NCBI GenBank assembly: GCA_027028505.1
Contig: JALVJE010000098.1
Location: 1-36,429, forward strand
DNA length: 36,429 nucleotides
From: Bacteroidales bacterium
GTDB taxonomy: Bacteria; Bacteroidota; Bacteroidia; Bacteroidales; VadinHA17
Direction: 5' to 3'
Part shown: positions 1-7,147 of the stretch, piece by piece
Numbering within the stretch: position 1 is the first letter of the stretch
How the letters are laid out: the number at the start of each line of letters is the position of its first letter
Program-made: the position numbers and the translations under genes
The notes under the pieces: model-generated
Seen by the model: the letters and a program-made list of their open reading frames with translations, nothing else
Told to the model about the DNA's origin: nothing
Databases searched by the model: none

Positions 1-753
1 CACCAGGATTATTCGTTGAACAGCCGGATCCTCGTTATTGAATATCCGGATTCGCTTATTTTCACAAATGCCGGCAGTTTTATCCCCGGATCGGTCGAAA
101 AGGTCATCGAACAGGATGCTCCGCAAAAATTCTACCGCAATAAATTTCTTGTCGAAGCGATGGTAAACCTTAATATGATCGACACGATCGGCAGTGGTAT
201 CAAAAAAATGTTTTTGACACAAAAACAAAGGTTTTTCCCGCTTCCTTCGTATGAACTGAGTGAATCAGATGTTAGCGTAAAGATATTTGGGAAAGTGATC
301 GATGAAAATTACACCCGTTTTTTAATAAACCATGCCAATATTGATATTGAAACGGCAATTCTTTTGGATAAAGTCCAGAAAAAGGAAAAGATTTCATTGA
401 ACCATTCCAAGAAATTGCGTAAACTCGGATTTGTCGAAGGCAGATATCCCAACATTTATGTATCCGGGAAAATTTCGGATATTAGCAACAATAAAACAAC
501 CTACATAAAAAACCGTGGATTCGGTAAAATATATTACAAGGATTTGATCGTTGAATACCTAAACAAATTCAAGGTAGCCACAAGAAAAGATTTTGACAAC
601 CTGTTGATGGATAAATTACCGGATATCCTCAGCCCAGAACAAAAGAAAAACAAGATCAGAAATATTCTGTATGAAATGTCATCAAAAGATAAGACGATCT
701 TCAACGACGGATCTGACAGAAAACCTGCCTGGAAATTATCTTCTAAAAAATGA
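1..753 (+). CDS. AlbA_2/RecG-like ATP-binding protein, 5' end outside window
   Basis: The frame is open from base 1, so this is the C-terminal 250 residues of a gene that begins upstream; the TTG at base 16 lies inside the conserved HQDYS motif and is not the true start. The visible part has the pattern seen in Schlafen-AlbA_2 proteins often annotated as RecG-like putative transcriptional regulators: an IEYPD-x-L-x-FTNAGSFIPG stretch followed by RNKFLVEAM and IDTIGSGIKKMF, the region of the GHKL-like ATP-binding module (HATPase_c_4). A basic, winged-helix-like tail rich in Lys and Asn follows to residue 250. Such proteins frequently sit beside DUF1156 methylases and DUF499 ATPases in defence islands, and here the next gene is DUF499. 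Base composition is AT-rich compared with the genes after 3.7 kb, which fits an acquired island. The exact role (regulator or effector) cannot be told from this fragment. Confidence 0.8.
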   Translation, partial: HQDYSLNSRILVIEYPDSLIFTNAGSFIPGSVEKVIEQDAPQKFYRNKFLVEAMVNLNMIDTIGSGIKKMFLTQKQRFFPLPSYELSESDVSVKIFGKVIDENYTRFLINHANIDIETAILLDKVQKKEKISLNHSKKLRKLGFVEGRYPNIYVSGKISDISNNKTTYIKNRGFGKIYYKDLIVEYLNKFKVATRKDFDNLLMDKLPDILSPEQKKNKIRNILYEMSSKDKTIFNDGSDRKPAWKLSSKK

Positions 754-797
754 TCTTTTCAGGGGATTTAGAAGTACTTTTAGAAGAAAATATTTAC

Positions 798-820
798 AAT
801 ATGTTATTGCACAACATATT
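798..820. repeat. Perfect inverted repeat upstream of the DUF499 gene
   Basis: AATATGTT and AACATATT form perfect 8-bp arms around a 7-nt loop. The repeat lies in the 155-bp AT-rich gap before the DUF499 gene, about 56 bp upstream of a consensus -7 motif. The short symmetric layout suits a dimeric repressor operator better than a terminator, because no T-run follows. This is an inference from position and symmetry only. Confidence 0.45.
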
Positions 821-875
821 AGGATCAACTGAACAGTATATTTTAATATATAAATTAGTAGTAAACCGGAAGAAG

Positions 876-883
876 TAAATTTG
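876..883 (+). promoter_or_regulatory. Candidate -7 promoter element for the DUF499 gene
   Basis: TAAATTTG matches the Bacteroidota sigma factor -7 consensus TAnnTTTG exactly and ends 25 bp before the ATG at 909, giving a plausible short leader. A good -33 TTTG was not found at the expected distance (only TTAG nearby), so support is moderate. Confidence 0.45.
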
Positions 884-908
884 AAAAAATATAAATAAGA
901 AATTTATC

Positions 909-3422
909 ATGAAACCTTTTCACGCGATCGCCGTACCGCACAGGGATATTCTCGAAGGCAGGCTCCAGATGGATGTTTTTGCTGCAGATCTGTATGCGGT
1001 AAGCCAAAACAAAGGTCCTGACGAATACAAAGATCCCGATATCTTTTTTGGCAAAACATATCTGACCGAAGGCTTAAAAAATCTGCTTACCACAGTGGAA
1101 AAACGGCTAAAGGGCGATGGCAGCGATCCTGTCATCCAGCTCCACACCCCGTTTGGTGGTGGTAAAACACACTCTTTGATCGCCATGTATCATAAGAGTA
1201 AAGAATGGAAAGCCCGCACTGTTGTTTTGGTTGGAACTGAGCTGAGCGGCAATGATACGCTATGGGGTGAAATAGAGAAACAGCTCACCGGCAAAGTTTC
1301 GCTGATGAGAGGATATGTATCTCCGGGCAAACAAAAACTCAAGGCTTTGTTCGGGTCACATCAGCCTCTCTTGATCTTGATGGATGAAGTGCTTCAGTAT
1401 GTTACCAAAGCAGCCGGCGTAAGTGTCGGGGAGAATAACCTTGCAGCGCAAACCATTGCCTTTATGCAGGAACTTACCGAAACCGTTGCTTCATTGGGAA
1501 ACGTTGCCATGGTAATCACTTTGCCTTCGAGCATACCGGAGCATTACGATGAAAGTTCGGAAAAGCTTTTTACCATGCTGGAGCATATTTCACGCCGCGT
1601 GGAAAAAAACTTTATTCCCGTCAATGAAAATGAGATCAACCTCGTGATACGCCGCCGTCTTTTTTCGGACATCAATGACAAGGAGGCCGGCAAGATCATA
1701 AAGGATTATGTGGATTTTATTGAAAAGGAAAATATTTTACCGGTTGACACCAAACCTTCGGAATACAAAGAACTGTTTAAAAAGTCTTATCCTTTTCTCC
1801 CCGAAGTTATTGACATTTTGTATCATCGCTGGGGCACGTTCCCTCATTTCCAGCGAACCCGCGGTGTTTTGCGTCTACTTTCCCTGGTGATATACTCCGT
1901 AAAAGACAAGAACCTGCCTTATATCTCTCTTGCCGATTTCGATCTGTCAGATCAGGAACTACGTCAGGAATTACTGACCCATATAGGCTCCGAATTCAAC
2001 AGCGTTATTGCGGCGGATATTACGGATCATAACGCCGGGGCAAAAAGAGTGAACCAGAAGCTGGGACAATCCTACCAGGGACTGCGATTGGGAGAAAGAG
2101 CAGCTACAACCATTTTTATGTATTCTTTTTCGGGAGGAAGTATAAAAGGCTCAACCCTGAATGAGATCAAACGTTCCGCTTCGGCTTTAGGGAATCCGGC
2201 ATCCGTGATCGGGGATACCGTTGGTTTGCTTGAAAAGGAATTGTTTTACCTGCAAACCGTTGACAACAAATACTATTTTTCCAATCAACCCAACCTGAAC
2301 AGGATCCTGATCACATATATGGACAACATCCGTGGTTCTGAAGTAACGGAGGCTGAAAAAGAGTTGATCAAAGAAAACATTCGCCTCGGTTCGTTAAATG
2401 CCATTCTGTGGGAAAAAGATCCTGCGAACATAGCCGATGACTCATCCCTTAAACTTATCTTCCTGCCTGAAAAAGACGACGACCTGATAAACAAAATAAT
2501 AAGCAATAGAGGCCACACACCCAGGGTAAACAGAAACACCCTTATCTTCGTATATCCGTCGGAATTTGAAAGATCGTCGTTTATTGCTTTACTGAAAAGA
2601 AGAATTGCTTACGGACTGATCAAAGATGATAAAAACCTGAATCTCTCCGATGAACAGAAAAGAACTGTATTGAATGAATATAAGAAAGCTGTGGAGAACA
2701 GCATTGAGGCACTGCGAAAATATTATAAGCTGGTAGCCCTCCCCACGCGTGATGGGTTTAAAGAGATCGACCTTGGCGTTCCGACATATGGCGCTAGAAA
2801 TTCATTGACAGAGGAGATCTATAACAAGTTAAAAATGGAAGGTGAGATATTGGAGAAACTGGCCCCATTGGCCTTAAAAACAAAATATCTGAATGGGAAA
2901 GATCATGTATCGACCCGGCAAATTTATCTGTCGTCGCTGAATACGCCCGGTGAGATCCGTCTTGTCGACAAAACGGTTTTAATTAACTGCATCAAGGACG
3001 GCGTACAGAAAGGGATGTTCGGACTGGGTGAAATAAAAGACGACGAAATTGTTTTACACTATTTTAAACAATTTGCAGACGTGGCCCTTTCGGAAAATGA
3101 AATTTTGATCAACGAAGAGATCTGTAAAGAAAAATTAGAAAAAGTATCTTCTCCCCCAGGGCCTCCTTATGCTGAACCACCAAAAGAGAACCTGAAAAAG
3201 CCGAATATAACTGATACTACCGAACCATCAGAACTAAAATTTATTGAGATCCCCCTGGAGGTACCCAAAGGGAAAGTTTCAAGTTTAATGGGAATAATGA
3301 ACTATCTTCAATCCAAATTTGACACGTTAGAAGTAAAAATTGTCGCCAAAAACGGTTCTATCACCAAACAGGAATATGAAGACAAGATCCAGGAAGCGAT
3401 CAATCAAATAAAAAACATGTGA
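909..3422 (+). CDS. DUF499 AAA-type ATPase (COG1483-like), defence-island protein
   Basis: An 837-residue cytoplasmic P-loop ATPase of the DUF499 family. The Walker A motif TPFGGGKTHS has its lysine at residue 86, and a Walker B motif LLILMDEV has D159-E160. The N-terminal stretch with RLQMDVFAADL, then FFGKTYLT, is characteristic of the family. DUF499 proteins are commonly encoded with DUF1156 adenine-specific methylases, AlbA_2 proteins and helicase or PLD nuclease genes in restriction-like anti-phage islands; the AlbA_2 neighbour at 1-753 fits this, and the partner methylase would be expected further left, outside the window. At 837 residues it is somewhat short but has both motifs and a natural C-terminus, so it looks intact. 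The role is probably nucleotide-driven remodelling or loading within the defence complex (inference). No defence gene follows; host-like genes and repeats start immediately, marking the island's edge. Confidence 0.82.
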   Translation: MKPFHAIAVPHRDILEGRLQMDVFAADLYAVSQNKGPDEYKDPDIFFGKTYLTEGLKNLLTTVEKRLKGDGSDPVIQLHTPFGGGKTHSLIAMYHKSKEWKARTVVLVGTELSGNDTLWGEIEKQLTGKVSLMRGYVSPGKQKLKALFGSHQPLLILMDEVLQYVTKAAGVSVGENNLAAQTIAFMQELTETVASLGNVAMVITLPSSIPEHYDESSEKLFTMLEHISRRVEKNFIPVNENEINLVIRRRLFSDINDKEAGKIIKDYVDFIEKENILPVDTKPSEYKELFKKSYPFLPEVIDILYHRWGTFPHFQRTRGVLRLLSLVIYSVKDKNLPYISLADFDLSDQELRQELLTHIGSEFNSVIAADITDHNAGAKRVNQKLGQSYQGLRLGERAATTIFMYSFSGGSIKGSTLNEIKRSASALGNPASVIGDTVGLLEKELFYLQTVDNKYYFSNQPNLNRILITYMDNIRGSEVTEAEKELIKENIRLGSLNAILWEKDPANIADDSSLKLIFLPEKDDDLINKIISNRGHTPRVNRNTLIFVYPSEFERSSFIALLKRRIAYGLIKDDKNLNLSDEQKRTVLNEYKKAVENSIEALRKYYKLVALPTRDGFKEIDLGVPTYGARNSLTEEIYNKLKMEGEILEKLAPLALKTKYLNGKDHVSTRQIYLSSLNTPGEIRLVDKTVLINCIKDGVQKGMFGLGEIKDDEIVLHYFKQFADVALSENEILINEEICKEKLEKVSSPPGPPYAEPPKENLKKPNITDTTEPSELKFIEIPLEVPKGKVSSLMGIMNYLQSKFDTLEVKIVAKNGSITKQEYEDKIQEAINQIKNM

Positions 3423-3505
3423 TGCTATAAATATTTTAAATACCTCGTTAAAAGCTATATAAATTCCAGCTCAAACTGCCCTTCCTCTTATCGCTTCATC
3501 CTTCG

Positions 3506-3541
3506 TCCGCCATAGTCCCGATAAATCGGGACGAAGGCGGA
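3506..3541. repeat. Hairpin repeat TCCGCC..GGCGGA, copy 1
   Basis: A two-part hairpin: outer arms TCCGCC and GGCGGA, a 4x4 internal loop (ATAG/CGAA), and inner arms TCCCGAT and ATCGGGA around a 2-nt loop. It is preceded by GCTTCATC-type octamers and followed by GCTTCATCG. Near-identical copies lie at 13598-13633 and 29756-29790, all intergenic. It lies between the DUF499 stop and the LuxR gene, and no T-run follows, so it is a dispersed repeat and not an obvious terminator. Confidence 0.8.
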
Positions 3542-3581
3542 GCTTCATCGGCCTTCCCACTATTCCAATATTCCATTCTTC

Positions 3582-3600
3582 CCTGCCTGCGGCAGGCAGG
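3582..3600. repeat. CCTGCCTGC/GCAGGCAGG palindrome
   Basis: Perfect 9-bp arms around a single central G. A full 20-bp version without the central base is at 29719-29738, a shortened version is near 13660-13673, and a variant lies at 9655-9674. The rest of the 3423-3712 gap holds hairpin copy 1 and pyrimidine-rich low-complexity sequence. Confidence 0.75.
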
Positions 3601-3651
3601 CATCTTTCCACTCTTCCCTCCCTCACGATTCCTCATGTCATTCCTTTTCAC

Positions 3652-3659
3652 TATATTTG
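3652..3659 (+). promoter_or_regulatory. Candidate -7 promoter element for the LuxR-type regulator
   Basis: TATATTTG is an exact match to TAnnTTTG and lies 53 bp upstream of the ATG at 3713. No clear -33 TTTG was found at the usual spacing. Confidence 0.45.
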
Positions 3660-3712
3660 GATGAACAATAAAACAGGGAAGTCCTGAACTCGCTCAAACC
3701 ACCGCCTGCTTC

Positions 3713-4486
3713 ATGCAGATCATATCCTCGTGCAGACTCACAGGCTTTTGTATCCTCTCTGTTCTTTCAGTACCGGACGACGCCATCTCGCAGACGGATC
3801 GTGACAGCCTGTTCTCAGTCATCGGGGATGAAGGCCGCACCGTGCGGGACCGCCTCTCTGCCTATGCCGATCTGGTATATTTCTTTGAACATGAGGATCC
3901 GGCACAAGCGATACACCTGGGAAAAGAAGGACTGATACTGGCTGCTCCGGATTCCCTGTACGAAGACCTGGACAGGCTTTATGTAAACCTGGCATCCGTC
4001 TTCCGGTCGGCGGCACGACAGCATGCCCGCGAAAGGTCTGCGCTTGCCCGGTGGCTGATCATCAGCATCTCTTCCGGGATCTTCAGCGTGCTGCTCATTG
4101 TGTTTATCCTGTACTACATCCGGAAATCCAGGCAGATGGAACGGTTCAGGGACCGCCTGCAGCAACGCGCTGTGGAACTGGACATCCTCCGGTTCAATAT
4201 CGCCCATTGCCATTCCCACAACATGCTCCCTTTCAACTATACCCTGGACCGGCAGGAGGTCAACTCTTTCCTGAGAAAAGCTTTAAGCGAACGGGAGCTT
4301 GACGTTTTCATGTTATTGCTGGAAGAAAAAACGAACAAATCCATTGCCAATGAGCTGTTCGTCTCTGTGAACACGGTCAAGTTCCATCTCCAGAACATCT
4401 ACGTAAAGCTCAATGTGGGTAACCGTACCGATGCCATCCTCTCGGTAGGCCCGGAGTATAAAAACAGATTTGTCGAATTGGGATAA
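3713..4486 (+). CDS. Membrane-tethered LuxR-family transcriptional regulator
   Basis: A 257-residue protein combining a short sensor, one membrane helix and a DNA-binding domain. Residues 1-27 look like a signal peptide, residues 28-110 form a helical region resembling remnants of TPR repeats, and a strong transmembrane segment covers about 113-136. After a basic linker, residues 190-250 form a LuxR/GerE helix-turn-helix, with LSERELDVFMLLLEEKTNKS, then IANELFVSVNTVKFHLQNIY and KLNVGNRTDAI. Longer Bacteroidota relatives carry a full TPR array outside the membrane; this one is much shorter, so it may be a reduced version. It lies alone between intergenic repeats, with a TATATTTG promoter motif upstream, and its target is not evident. 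The chosen start is the only early Met and gives the signal-like N-terminus. Confidence 0.78.
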   Translation: MQIISSCRLTGFCILSVLSVPDDAISQTDRDSLFSVIGDEGRTVRDRLSAYADLVYFFEHEDPAQAIHLGKEGLILAAPDSLYEDLDRLYVNLASVFRSAARQHARERSALARWLIISISSGIFSVLLIVFILYYIRKSRQMERFRDRLQQRAVELDILRFNIAHCHSHNMLPFNYTLDRQEVNSFLRKALSERELDVFMLLLEEKTNKSIANELFVSVNTVKFHLQNIYVKLNVGNRTDAILSVGPEYKNRFVELG

Positions 4487-4666
4487 AGCTGCTACGCAGC
4501 TGAAATTAGTTCGCTTCGCGAACGAAATTACGCCGCCAGGGCGGCTGAAATTAGGTAGAAATTAGCTCACAACGTTCACGAAATTAAGTAGTAATTTATT
4601 CGCTACGCTCATGAAATTAGGTAGAAATTAGCTCCCTACGGTCGCGAAATTAAGTAGTAATTTATT
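4487..4666. repeat. Tandem array of about 22-nt units ending in GAAATTA
   Basis: The array starts directly after the LuxR stop codon. Eight GAAATTA boxes occur at 4502, 4524, 4547, 4558, 4580, 4613, 4624 and 4646. The first three are each preceded by a different but self-complementary hairpin: AGCTGC-TAC-GCAGCT, GTTCGC-TTC-GCGAAC and GCCGCC-AG-GGCGGC. The second half is a 47-nt direct repeat (4554-4600 and 4620-4666), whose two copies differ only inside a 12-nt window (CACAACGTTCAC versus CCCTACGGTCGC). A 19-nt piece at 4596-4614 recurs at 6464-6482. No open reading frame explains it. It may act at the convergent 3' ends, but this is not shown. Confidence 0.85.
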
Positions 4667-4688
4667 AGGTGATCATAAATCAGCATTC

Positions 4689-4760
4689 AACCAATCAACC
4701 AATCAACCAATCATTCATTCATTCAATCATTCAATCATTCAATCATTCAATCATTCATCC
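4689..4760. repeat. Nine tandem 8-nt units
   Basis: Three AACCAATC units are followed by ATTCATTC, four ATTCAATC units and ATTCATCC, with no loss of the 8-nt phase. The array ends 11 bp before the stop codon of the convergent metallophosphoesterase gene. Confidence 0.9.
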
Positions 4761-4771
4761 ATTTCCCCTCC

Positions 4772-5623
4772 TTACAGATTGGCAAAATCATATTCAATAT
4801 TACCTTGTTTTACGAACAGTTTGAGATATCCGGCATGCGAACACCCATCCTGGAGAGCATCCAAGGTCAGGTAAGTGGTGTTCCCTAATTCTGCAACATC
4901 TTTTACATGATCGTGGCCGGTGATGACCATGTCAACTTGATATCTGACGCTCAGGTCCATCAAAACATACAATTCTTCGACCAGCGGATTGGTACTGCTC
5001 GTACGCCGGTTACGAAACAAATTGACGTGTGAAAAAATTACGCAGTGCCGGTAACCGGACCGTTCCGATCTCAGGATGGATTTTAACCAGTCGAGCTGGC
5101 TTCTTCCCAATGTGCCGCTGCCTGAATCCAGGCAGATGAACAGATCAGTTGCATTGGAAGTCTTGACCGTAAATAAATAGGTGGAAGATCCAAAAAGGGA
5201 AAAAAATTGTTTCCAGCCGTCAAAATACAGATCATGATTTCCGGCTATCGGGAAGGTCAACAGCGAATCTGTCGGTGGAAGGTGCTGTTTAAAGGTTTGG
5301 TAATCCTCTGCATGACCGGAAGTCAGATCTCCAACCATTACGGCAGCCACAGCCCGGGCGTTTATGGCATCGTTGAAAAAGGCATCCAGGTTTTTTGTCC
5401 CTCCTACATGGCTGTCACCCATAACGTACAGCAAATAATCATCGTCCGGAACGGTTATTTCCCGGTAAGGATGATCGTTGTTCCATTGCATGGACTGGTG
5501 AAACCTCGTGTTAACAGGATCATAGGCGCATACAAAGCCCTTCATATCAAGGTCGTTGTCACAGGAACCCAGGAGGATCCCCAACAAAACAAAGAATGCT
5601 GTTTTTTTTAATCTATGTTCCAT
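4772..5623 (-). CDS. Lipoprotein metallophosphoesterase (calcineurin-like)
   Basis: A 283-residue protein with a lipoprotein signal: a hydrophobic N-terminus and lipobox LGSC with Cys21, so it is probably anchored in the outer or inner membrane. All calcineurin-like metal-binding blocks are present in order: GDSH at 69-72, GD at 98-99, GNHD at 128-131, SH with His199, and GHDH at 236-239. It therefore should carry a dinuclear metal centre and hydrolyse phosphoester bonds; the substrate cannot be told, and a nucleotide, phospholipid or phosphoprotein is possible. Its start overlaps the 3' end of the upstream barrel gene by 16 bp, indicating translational coupling and a joint envelope role. A convergent gene and an octamer array lie downstream. 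Confidence 0.87.
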   Translation of the reverse strand: MEHRLKKTAFFVLLGILLGSCDNDLDMKGFVCAYDPVNTRFHQSMQWNNDHPYREITVPDDDYLLYVMGDSHVGGTKNLDAFFNDAINARAVAAVMVGDLTSGHAEDYQTFKQHLPPTDSLLTFPIAGNHDLYFDGWKQFFSLFGSSTYLFTVKTSNATDLFICLDSGSGTLGRSQLDWLKSILRSERSGYRHCVIFSHVNLFRNRRTSSTNPLVEELYVLMDLSVRYQVDMVITGHDHVKDVAELGNTTYLTLDALQDGCSHAGYLKLFVKQGNIEYDFANL

Positions 5624-6339
5624 AGCAAACCTGCTCTCAGGAAAAAACCAAAATAATTGGCAGCCAAATTAAAATTTCCGGCACTAAAGTACCAGGCTTC
5701 AGCGTAAAGTGTTAGTGGCTTCTGCAATTTGTATTTGCCATTCAGATAAACCATGGGATTGGTTTCCTGTCTGATCATAAAATGATCAATATCGGTTAAG
5801 GCTATACCAACGTTCCAGTGATGATCTTCCGGTTTCAGCTGGTATTGAAGATAATAAACCAGATTCCAGTTTTCATGGACTTTTTCACGGTCCTCTAAAT
5901 CGTATTCCTCCCGGGCACTTTTGGAAAGACTGTAGGTCCTGAAACTCGTGCCCAGCCTGCCTGCAAAATGATTTCGTTTGATATTTACCAGAACCCCCCA
6001 GTTTGTTTCATGAACGAGATTGGAAAAAGGATTGTACATAAATAATCCCTGAATTTCCAAAGGAAATTTACTTATGGAAAATCCCTGGGTAAGGCTTAAT
6101 ACTGAACCTGTAAAAAAATTAGCAGAAGGACTTTTCAGATCAAACAAACAGCCTGCGCTCAAAGTGGTTTTCCGGTATGTATAGCCGCCCAGCACTCCTG
6201 TCCGGATAAACAAACCTCCGGATGTATTGACCGCCCCTGCATCAAAATATTCTGCGATCTGCCCCTGAGCCTTTAAAGCAAGGGTTGTGACAAGCCCGAA
6301 GAATGTTAGGATCAGATATTTCGAAATGCCTGTAATCAC
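5608..6339 (-). CDS. Predicted outer-membrane beta-barrel protein, unknown function
   Basis: A 243-residue protein with a signal peptide (about residues 1-25, ending LALKAQ) followed by alternating hydrophobic and aromatic strands typical of small outer-membrane barrels, ending FFLRAGLLWNID with the barrel-like C-terminal strand. The start is GTG; the frame upstream has no ATG before a stop, so GTG (or the neighbouring ATT) must be used. I do not recognise a named family. Composition is AT-richer than the glycosidase genes. It is the first gene of a two-gene minus-strand operon with the metallophosphoesterase. Immediately upstream are a near-consensus -7 motif (TGATTTTG, 6362-6369) and a strong 14-bp inverted repeat. 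Confidence 0.75.
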   Translation of the reverse strand: MITGISKYLILTFFGLVTTLALKAQGQIAEYFDAGAVNTSGGLFIRTGVLGGYTYRKTTLSAGCLFDLKSPSANFFTGSVLSLTQGFSISKFPLEIQGLFMYNPFSNLVHETNWGVLVNIKRNHFAGRLGTSFRTYSLSKSAREEYDLEDREKVHENWNLVYYLQYQLKPEDHHWNVGIALTDIDHFMIRQETNPMVYLNGKYKLQKPLTLYAEAWYFSAGNFNLAANYFGFFLRAGLLWNID

Positions 6340-6365
6340 AATGATATTTAAATATTTAACCCAAA

Positions 6366-6404
6366 ATCAGCAATAGAAAATCGTAAACGCTTTCTATTGC
6401 TGAT
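6366..6404. repeat. Perfect 14-bp inverted repeat upstream of the barrel operon
   Basis: ATCAGCAATAGAAA and TTTCTATTGCTGAT are perfect 14-bp arms around an 11-nt loop. The repeat starts 27 bp upstream of the GTG start of the minus-strand operon and overlaps its likely promoter, so it could be an operator. It could also be the first hairpin of the structured element that follows. Confidence 0.8.
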
Positions 6405-6421
6405 CGATTAAGGACTTCATC

Positions 6422-6540
6422 GGTTTTGGCTATTCACCAAAACCATGAATTCCTAGATCGGGGTTATTCGCTACGCTCATGAGATCGCTGCGCTAAGTTA
6501 ACCCCAGCTAACGTATTAGTTCAGCTAATTCTTAGCTTCC
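6422..6540. other. Multi-hairpin intergenic element, possible ncRNA or MITE-like sequence
   Basis: Three further hairpins follow closely: GGTTTTGG/CCAAAACC (6422-6444, 7-nt loop), GGGGTTA/TAACCCC (6460-6505), and AGCTAA/TTAGCT (6506-6537) with a nested TTAG/CTAA pair. With the 14-bp repeat at 6366-6404 this gives four consecutive stems in about 170 nt. Part of the third hairpin's loop (6464-6482) is identical to a piece of the 4487-4666 array. No coding potential is seen. Whether it is transcribed, or is a non-autonomous mobile element, cannot be decided here. Confidence 0.5.
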
Positions 6541-6676
6541 TAATGCGTAATCTGGGTTTAAAAATAATCATCACAAAATACAAAACATAAACCAAAAATC
6601 AGCATTCAAAATTTTCCGGTTCGACGTTCATCCTTCATCGTTCCTTTTGCCTGAAAAAGTTTGGAGTGTGGAGTCC

Positions 6677-6769
6677 CGAAAAATCAAAGATTTTTCGAGC
6701 CCGTCCGACTGGCGTCAGCCGGGCGGGGATCCTCGAAAAACTACGCAAATCAAGATTTGCTGTTTTTCG
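6677..6769. repeat. Three-hairpin repeat module
   Basis: Three adjacent hairpins: CGAAAAATC/GATTTTTCG (6677-6697, 3-nt loop); CCCGTCCGACT/AGCCGGGCGGG (6700-6727, one G-T pair and one mismatch); and a compound stem CGAAAAAC/GTTTTTCG outside GCAAATC/GATTTGC (6734-6769). The middle hairpin recurs at 6987-7014 and, truncated, at 36388-36410. Small ORFs covering this stretch are translations of the repeats and are not called. Confidence 0.75.
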
Positions 6770-6913
6770 GGATGCCTGGAGTTTGGAGTGCCTGGAGTTA
6801 TTTTTCGATTCTCAAATCACTACTGTCCGAGATAAATTTGAAATATGCTTGTATGATGTAGATAACTAACGCTTTCGAAGAAAATACAGGAATAATACCC
6901 CTACTAATTAAGC

Positions 6914-7031
6914 CAGTCACCCTGAGCTTGTCGAAGGGTCAGACTGGCGAAAGGATTGACCTCTTTACCAGCAGTCTATGCTTCGACCCGTCCGACTGGC
7001 GTTAGCCGGGCGGGCAAGCTCAGCATGACTG
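6914..7031. repeat. Inverted repeat with one arm interrupted by a hairpin insertion
   Basis: The left arm (6914-6936, core CCCTGAGCTTGTCGAAG) matches the reverse complement of a right arm split in two: 6981-6987 and 7016-7031. Rejoined, the arms agree at 21 of 23 positions. The 28 bp between the two right-arm pieces form the dispersed CCCGTCCGACT hairpin, which also occurs intact at 6700-6727. Confidence 0.75.
6988..7015. repeat. 28-bp hairpin inserted in an inverted-repeat arm
   Basis: A second copy of the hairpin at 6700-6727, differing in the loop (GTTAGCC versus GTCAGCC). Its ends coincide with the break in the right arm of the 6914-7031 inverted repeat, which indicates a discrete unit that can be gained or lost. 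The insertion boundary is ambiguous by one C. Confidence 0.65.
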
Positions 7032-7091
7032 CTTAGATTTGGCTCTTCTTAATTTTTATCGGACACCAATGATTCTCAAATCATCGCTTCA

Positions 7092-7147
7092 CTCCCTACT
7101 CCCTACTCCCTACTCACCTCTCATTTCTCATCTCTCATCTCTCATCT
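7092..7147. repeat. Eight tandem heptamers (CTCCCTA/CTCATCT)
   Basis: Three CTCCCTA units, then CTCACCT, CTCATTT and three CTCATCT units, all in an unbroken 7-nt phase. It lies 170 bp upstream of the T9SS protein's start. The plus-strand frame is open through it by chance, but the translated stretch resembles no protein, so the gene start is placed at 7318. The rest of the 6340-7317 gap holds the hairpin elements listed separately and AT-rich filler. Confidence 0.9.

Noticed and set aside
3506..3541. Intrinsic terminator of the DUF499 gene
   Set aside because: The hairpin is stable but no T-run follows, and identical copies lie upstream of genes elsewhere (13598-13633), so it is better called a dispersed repeat.
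4487..4666. CRISPR-like array with 22-nt units
   Set aside because: The constant part is only 7 nt and the variable parts are self-complementary hairpins, unlike spacers.
6647..6869. Three overlapping small plus-strand open frames of about 62-67 codons
   Set aside because: All cover the three-hairpin module and translate palindromes; there is no ribosome-binding site and no conserved motif.
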